DNA of 64,000 bases from positions 33,752,001 through 33,816,000 of the forward strand of contig NC_080566.1 of assembly GCF_030253575.1 (NCBI RefSeq), in the 5' to 3' direction. The stretch is from Rhododendron vialii. Taxonomy: Eukaryota > Streptophyta > Magnoliopsida > Ericales > Ericaceae. The position numbers and the translations under genes were made by a program. Below, piece by piece: positions 55,492 to 64,000 of the stretch; the stretch's first letter is position 1; the number at the start of each line of letters is the position of its first letter. The notes below the pieces were generated by a model. The model did no database searches. It was not told the DNA's origin and saw only the letters and a program-made list of their open reading frames with translations.

Positions 55492-58400
55492 TTATGTCCT
55501 GTTTGCCCACTTATTCACATGCGCGGTCGCTTTCTCGGCCTGCAATTGTAAAATAAAACCATCTAAACAATAAAAACTAAGAGTAAAAAAAAAACTGATT
55601 TACTATCCGAAGGTCAAAATCAGTGGAAATAGGGAAAGATAAGAGTTTCTTAATTACCTCTTTTTCCCAGTCACATCTCATGGTGATTATGGCCAATATC
55701 AAAGTTTGTACTGCTGTTCCTCCAAAAATCATTCCAGCCCATATTCCCTGATTATTATGTTACTAATCTTCAACCACTCAAATTTTCCAAGAAACTATAG
55801 TATCGGATATATATGGTACTGCCAGAGTTGAGCAGACTAACGGTCGGACCTTGAATCTAGCTAGTCCAAATCATTTCAAACTGGCTAACTTGGTTTTGTT
55901 TGGCTCATGTTTAGAATGTGGAAAACCACTTAATCCATAGATTTATGCCTAAAATTATGGTTTTCAAACCAATCCGAATTTGCAACTAAGGCTCTGTTCA
56001 TTTGAACTGAAAATGCATGTTTTCCTCGAAAATGGTTTCCAAATTTTCTGTGTTTGTTTCGAGATTTGGTCATTCAATTAGTTTTTTTGAGTGGCTAAAA
56101 TAGTGCCCAATTTTTTTTTTTTTGGTTTAAAATATTGCTAGAAACAACTTCCTGATAGTGGAGGATACATACCATGACTCCTTGGTCGAAAATCCATCCC
56201 AATAGAAACCCGAGTGGCACTCCGATCAGATAATAACAACCTAGGTTTATATATGCAACGTATGCTTGCCATCCGGATCCAATAGCCACGCCTGTCAATA
56301 ATCAATATTGACAAAGTTTAACACAGAATTTTGACAAATTTACGCAAGGCAAAATAATGAGAAGAAATTGGACATAGCCTCTCTGCAATTCAACCTGCAC
56401 CAAGAAATGAACCATTGTTCCACCACGAGTCCCGTCTCGATGGTCTTAGTTGTACCGCAAATTCTTTTTAGCTGTTTAACTTATTTTATGTTTTCGATGC
56501 CTCCCGTTGGGACAAATTAAAAACCAAAATTAGTTCAAAAAATAAGAAAATAGTAGAAATGAAAACAAAAATAATTATGTACTCCTTCCGTACCATTTTA
56601 AATAAAGAAAACTATGTAACTTTAACCCCAAATTAATTTTTTTCCGGAATTACTATTTTTTTTTGTACTGTTCAAAAGTTCTTACTGAGATCTTTTGAAT
56701 GGTTTTTTTTTTTGAAAATCAATACGCACGACTTTTCGTAAGGGACATTTAAAATAAAACGGATAGAGTAATATATGTTAAGGCAGGCCAAACTCCAACT
56801 TCAAGGTGTCTAATCCAAAGGAATTTACACCCATATTTTTATTTTAAAACAAAAAGACCGGTTCTGCTTAACGGCGAAGGGAAGGCGGCTGATGTGGGCT
56901 TTCTAGTTCGGAGCCATGAAAATTTGGGTGATGTCCAGCGGTGGCAAAGAGGGTTCTGATTTTGCTCGGTGTGGTGGTTTGTGGGTGGTGTTTGGCGGCT
57001 TGTGACTATGTTGGTTCACAACGGCGCATGCCGCAAGCTGCTGGTGCTGCTCTGTTTTGTGGTGGAAGCCGGGTGAGGGGTGTTGTTTGGATCCGTGGGT
57101 GATTGAGGCGGGTTTGGGTTGGGTGGCGGTTTTTTTTGTTTTTTCCTGGTTTTTTTGATCTTTTGTTGGTGATGTGAGGTGTTTTCTGGCAGCGAGGTGT
57201 GGCAGTTCTAACGTGGTTGCCACTGCGGCCAGTGATTCTCCGATCGTTTTTGGGATCGACGACATACGGCGGGTTCACGGCTAAGTGCTTTGTGGAGGTG
57301 GTGGCTTTGGTGTCTGGGATTCCAGTTCTTCGGCTTAGATTTTGCGTGTTTTTTGGGCTTATTGTTGGGCTTTGTCCCTGTACTCAAGCTTTCAGGCCTT
57401 TTTAGGTGTTGGGCTGCATCCTATTTGCGTTTTATTGTTTTATCTGGGCATTAAATTTAAGGCCTCTTAGGTGCTGGGTTCCGTCCCTTGGGGTGTTTCT
57501 TTGATTGGCAAGGTGCCAATCAAAGGCTTGGGTCTCGGATGGACATTGTTGTTCTATTCTTTGCTCCTTTCGGTCTTTGTATTCACATTTAAAGATTAAT
57601 AAAATTATTCTTTGCCGTTCAAAAAAAAAGTTATTTACCTGAGAGAACTGGTTGGACACTGTTGAGGAGAACAGTGAAGGCCAAAAGGACAGAGAGCTTG
57701 TTTACTGCTTCCAATACAATCTTGCTAGAGGAGAAAATCAATGCAATTTCGTTGTGGAAAAGCATAATGAAAATCCAGAAGAAGAGACCAATCACTACGG
57801 ATGTCATCACCGAGACCGTGGTTGCAAATTTGGCCCCCTTTCCATTCCCTGCTCCTAGCTCATTTGCAACCCTAACTCTACAACACCATCACAAATATTC
57901 ATTTTAGTACCAAGTCAATGAAAATTTAGTAGTACAATAGTAAATTTTGGTGTGCCGGTTGTAAGTAAGGTGTAGTAGTATAGTTCATGAAATTAAGCTA
58001 TATCAATGAAAAACTGTTGGAGAAAGGAGAAAGGAGTTGAGAGTTCAACGGCATCAGGCGTGCACTTTAGGTGTCTGGAGAAAGGAGAAAGAGGCATTTG
58101 GCTCGACGGCATCAGTTGTGCACTTTAGGTGCCAGGTGAAAGAGGGCCAAGAACTCAACTCCTCTTTCAAAATGCCAATATAACTATTCTAGCAACATTG
58201 ACTTTCATTAAACAAGTAATGAATAACCCATTTACCTATTTAAAATCTTTTAGAGATGAGTCAAATTGGGTGAGGACCAATAATAACTCATCTCCTACGT
58301 ACGTAAGGCAGGATCAGGTCAACATTGACTTTTTGAATGAGTAACAACACATCGATGGTATAAGGATCATGCAAATGTCAAAGGGTGGTAAAGGAGAAGC

Positions 58401-61400
58401 TCAAGATTTGGAATGCCTCTGATTTTGGAAATGTTGTGACTAAGATGGATGAACTAAAGATAAAGCTACATCAGTTTGCTGCTTGTTCTATTTATGTCTA
58501 TCTCTTGATGGGTGAGTGTTGGAGTATTAAGTTCTATTTTTTGAAGGATGGGTCTCATCTTTTGGATCTGTCATGGGTTGAAATGGAGTCTGTGCTAGGG
58601 TTGATCTGCTTCTTGTGGGATCAGTGGTTTGCTGCTATGTATTTGGGTGGTATGTGGAAGGGTTTGTATGTCGTGTCTGGTTTTTCAGAGGGTCTTTGTA
58701 TTGGGTATTCTGGTTCTTTGGTGTTAATTTGGATTTCAGTTTTCAATAGATGATGGGGATATTATTCCTTTGATATTGAGTAAAAGCTGTGTTATGCAAT
58801 TGATTGGTGCTTGCTGTTTTCATCTCGGAGGTTGATAGTAGATGATTGGGACTTATGTTCTATGATACTATCCCCTTTCGACATCTCTCATGAGGGCCAA
58901 TATCGATGTGATGTTGGCTGTGGCCAGTAGATGATTGGGACTTTGGTTCTGTGATACTCTCTCCCCTGCTGGTTATCAGAGTCCGAGGTGGGTAGTAGAT
59001 GATTGGGACTTTTGTTCTTTGATATTATTCCACCTCATCATTTCTCTAGCTAGCCTGAAAATGGGAAGGGTATACTAGCTGGCTGGCTTCAATTTGGGTT
59101 AAATCAATCTACCCTGCAGCCATGGTAATTCTTTGTTTCTTCACAATTTCAGTAATGTTCAGGGATGCATCAAGCTTTTATGGGTCCTTCTTGACGTATG
59201 TTCTTGTGTGGTGAATCAAATTACATCTATAGCTTGTTTTGAAGTCGAAGAAAATTCTGAAGATTGTGCAGAATCGGATCGGATTACTTCCCAGTTATGT
59301 TTTGATGCATCACGATACTCTTAGTTTGTTCAGGGTCTCCCAGTCTGTCTTGGGGAAATTATTGTCTGTATGTTTTGTTATGAACGGTTGTTTTGGTTGG
59401 CTTCTTGCCAACTTCTTCCCTTTCCTGGTAGCGGGTGGCATATGATTGTCCTCGACCTATGTGTCAACATAGTTGAAATGTAGGTCGTTTGATTGTGATG
59501 CCATCTTTTCCCGTTTAATTTTAATCTATGCAAATTTGATTCGTTGATTAATAAAATTTTCTTTGCTAATAAAAAAAAAAAACGATCGATACTATTAAGA
59601 CACCGCTAAACTAGATTTATTTCAACGTATTTCACGCAACCTTTCCTTAAAATCCGAGGAGGCCATGAAATTGGATTGAGATGATCTTTCTTCCGTATTA
59701 CTTAATCTTCAAGACTATAAAGACTCCCCTCAAATAAGCACCGAAAAAAGAATACTCTCTCAAAATTTGGGTTGGGCTGGAGTGCTAGTGGGCGAGTGTG
59801 CACCCCTGCCTCAAATCGACACATGATGATGTGCAAAAGAGAAATTCTAACAAACATTGTACGGCCCAAACTAGTACCACATCTGGTAGTCTCCTCTTCA
59901 AGTAGATGAAAATGAAAAGTGGAAGAAAAGTAGTTCTTTCACTTTCTATGTTTTCCTCTCATTTCGCTTTCTATGTTTCTTTAACCTTTTTTTGTAAGTT
60001 TCCAGACAATGCGGTCCCCAACTTAAATCTTTGGCTCCACAAATTATTCTATTTTCTTTTATCCTCTTTGGCCCACAAATGAAAATTGGTATTTTTATGT
60101 ACCAATAAAGTTAGATATCAGGAACTGCCATGCTAGCTTAAATGATTAGTTCACCCCCTCCCTTGGTGGAGGTAGGGGTTTGAGCACCGCGAGGAGCGTG
60201 GTTGGGATTCTAGGCTATGAACAGGCTCTAGACCCCCTGTGAGCTAACATACTAACTCCTCCAATCTCGTTGATGTAAAAAAAAGAAAAAGTTAGATATT
60301 AGGTGGCTAGGATATGTTTATCTACTACTATTTATACGGACACAGATGCAGAAACACTTCAATCATTCTTATTGACTCATGTTTTATTTTACTGGTTAAT
60401 GGTGAGATTTTTGTGTATCAACAATTAATCATGGACAAGATATTTTATATTTATTGGGTTTGGCAATTATTATTGGAAAGACCTCTTGATTTGACACATG
60501 TGAAGATCGTGACAATACATCCTAAGCTCGATTCATAAAAAATATTTTGTCCATAGCTTAATTGAAACTTAACTAATCAATAGGACTATGTAATTCTAAT
60601 TAATTTTGCTGCTGTATTATATATGGTTCAATTAAGAATCGTACTTTAGGATAATGAGTTGATTATAATGAATCAATGATTCCCACAACATATGGAGCCA
60701 AAAGACATTAGCTACATTTGGAAAATTCCATTTTCGTTTACACATGGTGGTACCCACAAACAAGATTCAACTTCAGGATTATTATTAATAAAAATGACTA
60801 GAGGCAATAAATAAATGAAAAAGTGAAGAAGGAATTCAGGTCGATTTACCCGGTTCCAGCAAAGAAGGCAAGAGGTATCATCATCTCCCAACTATTAATA
60901 TTCATGCTGCATAAAAAGACAAAATAAAAATAAATAAATAAATACGTTTATACACGTCAAGACAAAATTTACTTGGTCGATGAAAAAAATAATAAGTTGT
61001 GGGCCTATGGGCCTATAGTCTTGAAGATGGTAAGAATGTGGCTTGGCTTAGTTCGTTTAGCAAACAAATCGAGTTCGAATATAATTTTTTGCTCGTTTAG
61101 TAGAATGGGTCGTGACCTCAAGTTAGCCACAACCCGACTCCTGTAGATAAGCTCGTTTTGTATGTTTGGGATCAAACTCAAGGCTACCTCGGAGATCCTA
61201 AAGCTCAGTTCAGCTCAGCTCGGCTAACTCATCTTCTGTATACTTATTTTGGCTCCATAGCTTTACTATTAAACTTTATTAGGTCTTATTCGTTTTAGGG
61301 TCTCAAAACTCTAGGACACGGTTTTCAATAAATTTTCTTTATCTATCTCTCTTCACTATAATAATGAAAGTACCAAAAATGAACAAGCTAGAGATATATA

Positions 61401-63911
61401 CTAACCATATGGACAAAGCATCCACTGCAACTTCTGCATTCTTTAGGTTTCCAGTCATCAATATCAGAATTCTGTAGTACCAATTCTCCAAACTGATTTA
61501 AGAATTAATAGACAAAAAAGCCAAAATAATTAATTAATGCTGGTATAGCACCACACAGGCTGAAAATATATGCACATTTGAGTGACAAAATTGGGCATTA
61601 ACATTATTAATTTATTATGTCCTAAAAGATATTGCATGATCATGTCTCAAGATTCGTACCTATTTGTGAGCTTATGGAATACATTTAAATTACTGCTCTA
61701 TTGTTTTAATTTGAAGCATTTCCGTTGCACCCGAAAAAAATATAGATGAGATTGAGAGAGAGAGAGTACCAAAGCATGACCCCAGAAGCAACTGAGAGTT
61801 TGACAAACTCCCAAAGACCGGAAAACGCCTCGATAGAAAATCCGGTCCAGGTAAGAGGACATCCACCACAAACAGTATAACCAAACAACCCCAAAACCAA
61901 AACCCACCATGAGAAATTCAAAGTAACCGCCACCCCCACCACGTCAAGCTTCAATCTATACACAAACAACCAGCTCACCGCGACGTGCACCAGCAGCGCC
62001 GCTAGAGCAACCCATGCGATCGCGGCCATCTTCTGCTGACTCTGCAGAAATCTTTTTTTTTTTTTTTGATTTGGCACAAAAGAATTATTAACTAGAATGA
62101 AAAAGTACGACGACTTAGAGTGGTTTTGGGTTATAAAGATCTATTTTTCATTTGTTTTTAATGTACTTTTCTAAGTTAATTGATTTCAAGAGAAGAATTT
62201 TAAAAAAAATGCCAAAAAATTGATGTTTTTGGTTTTTTAGATTTAAGCCAGATTTTGTTTCTTTTTGAAAAATGTAAAAAGTAATAATTTTGGAGTTCTT
62301 GGCTTTTTTTTTTTTTTTTATTTATCAAAAAGAGAAATCTAGCATGACCCGAAAAATCCAAATTTTTTGTACTTTTGTATTTTCTGTTTCTTTTCATCGA
62401 AACGAATCATCCCATAAGAAAGTCTTTTCACCACAAAATTAACAAGAGATCGCAAAGAAAGAAAGCGAAAAAAAAATTGTGTACGTAGAAACCTCTGGAG
62501 GGGGAATTGGAAGGCGAAGCTGAAGTGGAGTGGGATCATCCACAGGGAAACAACGCCCGATAGCTCGGAGATACCGGAGGGTTGGCCGAGGAGCTTTAGG
62601 ATCGGAGAGGCGAAGAGGTAGAGAGGGAGCAGGAGGATGCAACAGATGAATAGGACGATCCAGGAGCGTTGCATATATATGCCCAACATGTGGTATTTTT
62701 TGGCCCCGAATGCTTGACCGCATAGCGTTTCCAATGCACTTGCCATCCCCAGCTGCTCATAGTCCAAACCAAGACCACATTTTAAAAAAATATACGATCG
62801 AACACCGGAAATTCTTTAGAAATAGAATTGTTTTTGGGCGGAAAAAAAAATATGGTCAGAAACACAATTGTAACCATGTTTTTAAATTAAATTCGTCTTT
62901 ATATAATGAACGACGACTATGATTCCTGAGATAAACTATAGTGAAATCATATAATTATTTTTTTGAATGGCGAAAAAATTTATTAATTTTTGAAATCAAA
63001 TTACAAATATTAAAAGAACCCTAAGCAACATCAAGCCGAATAAGAGAAAACCCACGAGGGGAAACAACAAGCTCCAAGAATCATATATCAATAAAGACCC
63101 AAAGAGATATAATAATCAAGTTGATTTTTCACAAAGAGTAGTGCGATACGAGCACTCCAGATTGAACGTCAAGATTATAATTTTGGGCTAAGGCTGAGTC
63201 CATTTCATGACTACAACAGCTCTTTTTTTGTTGGATTTTAAAACTTAATTTGCAAAATAGAACATTGGGTCATTCTTGTCGAACTTAAAAGCCCCGTTCC
63301 GCTAAGGTTCTTTTATTAAAGTACTTATATATTTTCTGTTTTACGAGACAGATTATGCTCTCACAAATCACAATATATCACATTTAATTCAAAAAATAAC
63401 TACTTATTTTAGTTAGTAGAATACACATTTGCAAATTGAAAATTTGAGTGATTTTATCAAGGATTTATTCATATTCGATTGAGCTGATTTTTTTTTAGAG
63501 AGAGTTAACATATGATGTTTTAAGAGATGGACCGTTTATCGCAATAAAACCGGGAACTCTTCAAAAACCGCAAAAGAGGGAGTGAAGGAGTACCAAAAGG
63601 CCGTAGTTGAAGCCAAGGACGACGTTACTAGCAATGGAGACGGCGGCGAGCTCATGGTCGCCGAGGTGGCCGGCAAACGCTTGAGTGATGACGAACATGG
63701 AGTAGGTGGCGAGGCGGCTGAACATAGAAGGTCCCACTATGTGCCACAACTTCTTCGATTCGATCCACACCCTCTGCGACAGATCAAGACCATCATCATC
63801 TCTTCCGTCTCCGTATTTCGATCGGGCGGCGGTGGATGAGTAGTCTAACAAGGGTTGTTTAGCTTCCTCCGCCGCTGTCACTGCCGCTGCCACCGTGCCG
63901 TTGCTCGGCAT
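55492..63911 (-). CDS. DTX27-like MATE efflux carrier, copy B
   Basis: Nine exons (minus strand): 63594-63911, 62493-62752, 61770-62051, 61406-61492, 60850-60906, 57639-57877, 56173-56291, 55658-55747, 55492-55539. They join to 499 codons plus stop. Every exon from 2 to 9 has the same length as in copy A; exon 1 is 9 bp longer in the Ala-rich N-terminus. The same DTX27-type motifs are present, with conservative changes such as [15 protein letters not shown]-type differences in exon 1 and [10 protein letters not shown]-like in exon 7. No frameshift or stop was found, so both copies look functional. Introns 1, 5 and 6 carry insertions absent from A. Only about 90 bp upstream of the ATG is in the window, so the promoter cannot be compared. 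Substrate unknown. Confidence 0.92.
56862..57630 (+). mobile_element. LINE 3' fragment in DTX-B intron 6
   Basis: About 770 bp of GC-richer sequence ends aataaaattattctttgccg then an A-tail at 57621-57629. Copy A goes straight through this point. It is antisense to the gene and lacks an intact reverse transcriptase. The short frames 56903-57405 are not genes. Confidence 0.65.
58340..59580 (+). mobile_element. Truncated LINE in DTX-B intron 5
   Basis: Near 58385 the frame [15 protein letters not shown] ... [10 protein letters not shown] resembles the segment between endonuclease and reverse transcriptase in plant L1 ORF2. It then passes into 3' sequence without reverse-transcriptase motifs, so an internal deletion is likely. 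The end is attaataaaattttctttgc plus an A-tail (59570-59581). The same 3' family is at 47041-47262 in copy A, at a different place in the intron. Confidence 0.65.
58835..59035 (+). repeat. Diverged tandem repeat in the LINE
   Basis: tagtagatgattgggactt followed by ttgttctntgatact occurs three times at about 70-80-bp intervals. Confidence 0.7.
60123..60287 (+). mobile_element. SINE in DTX-B intron 5, 16-bp TSD
   Basis: 165 bp with A-box-like tagcttaaatgattagttc, B-box-like ggtaggggtttgagcacc and an A-rich tail. Flanked by aaagttagatatcagg (60107-60122) and aaagttagatattagg (60288-60303), a 15/16 match. Copy A lacks it, so it inserted after the duplication. Confidence 0.8.
62945..63115 (-). 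mobile_element. LINE-type 3' end in DTX-B intron 1
   Basis: T-run followed by gaatggcgaaaaaatttatt; on the minus strand this is aataaattttttcgccattc plus an A-tail, a common plant LINE terminus. Absent from intron 1 of copy A. Confidence 0.5.
63291..63426. mobile_element. MITE family R2, copy 4, in DTX-B intron 1
   Basis: gccccgttccgctaaggttc ... ttacgagacagattatgctc ... ttagttagtagaatacac. Copy A is uninterrupted at the homologous point (near 51230), so this copy also arrived after the duplication. Confidence 0.7.
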
Positions 63912-64000
63912 CTTAATTTTTGGGCTAGTTTTGGTACGTAGGAGGAGTTCTTTTGGTAGCTCGGTGGAGAGGTGGAGAAGATAGGACTTTAGATTGTTTG

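Noticed and set aside
56903-57405. Open frames on both strands in DTX-B intron 6
   Set aside because: They lie in an A-tailed LINE 3' fragment that is absent from the paralogous intron.

Overview
This is a 64-kb piece of a eudicot plant nuclear chromosome. The evidence is GT-AG introns, plant-specific gene families (ATL-type RING-H2 ligases, a plant ANTH adaptor, DETOXIFICATION-type MATE carriers), long AT-rich intergenic DNA, and transposons of nearly every plant class. I saw no bacterial operons, rRNA, intact tRNA gene or CRISPR array. The species cannot be fixed from the sequence.

Only five protein-coding genes look intact. (1) Two intronless ATL6/ATL31-like RING-H2 genes lie in tandem on the + strand (6178-7356 and 12359-13474). 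Their RING domains are identical, and each carries a copy of the same small transposon just upstream of its TATA box. (2) A two-exon ANTH/clathrin-assembly gene lies at 27299-29836 (+). (3) Two nine-exon DTX27-like MATE transporters lie in tandem on the - strand (44439-51727 and 55492-63911). I rebuilt both from splice signals, giving 496 and 499 codons with no frame break. Eight of nine exons have the same length; only exon 1 differs, by 9 bp.

The rest is mostly transposable elements. 0-5.8 kb: a SINE, a CACTA end, LTR remnants and an hAT-type MITE. 7.4-27 kb: MITEs, LTR and LINE fragments, a 35-G run, and two Harbinger-type MITEs sharing one TAA. 30.6-34.1 kb: a complete FAR1-type Mutator-like element (MULE) with 223-bp inverted repeats, a near-perfect 9-bp target duplication and a decayed transposase; a Stowaway MITE is nested in it. 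34.7-36.7 kb: a second, gene-less MULE holding twin foldback elements between TA microsatellites. 37.5-40.3 kb: an hAT-like repeat split by an element with a GTGG minisatellite, then an LTR. 51.9-54.7 kb: a MULE-type MITE, a TRIM retrotransposon and a LINE end.

The DTX pair works as a natural experiment. Paralogous introns show filled and empty sites for a 347-bp hairpin MITE, a 300-bp hAT-like element, a SINE, LINE ends and other repeats, so these can be dated after the duplication. The ATL genes suggest membrane-bound ubiquitin ligation in defence or C/N signalling, the ANTH gene endocytic vesicle assembly, and the DTX genes export or vacuolar sequestration. No operon-like link between the three groups is implied. 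I did not find a new molecular system; the most notable material is the transposon nesting and paralog comparison.
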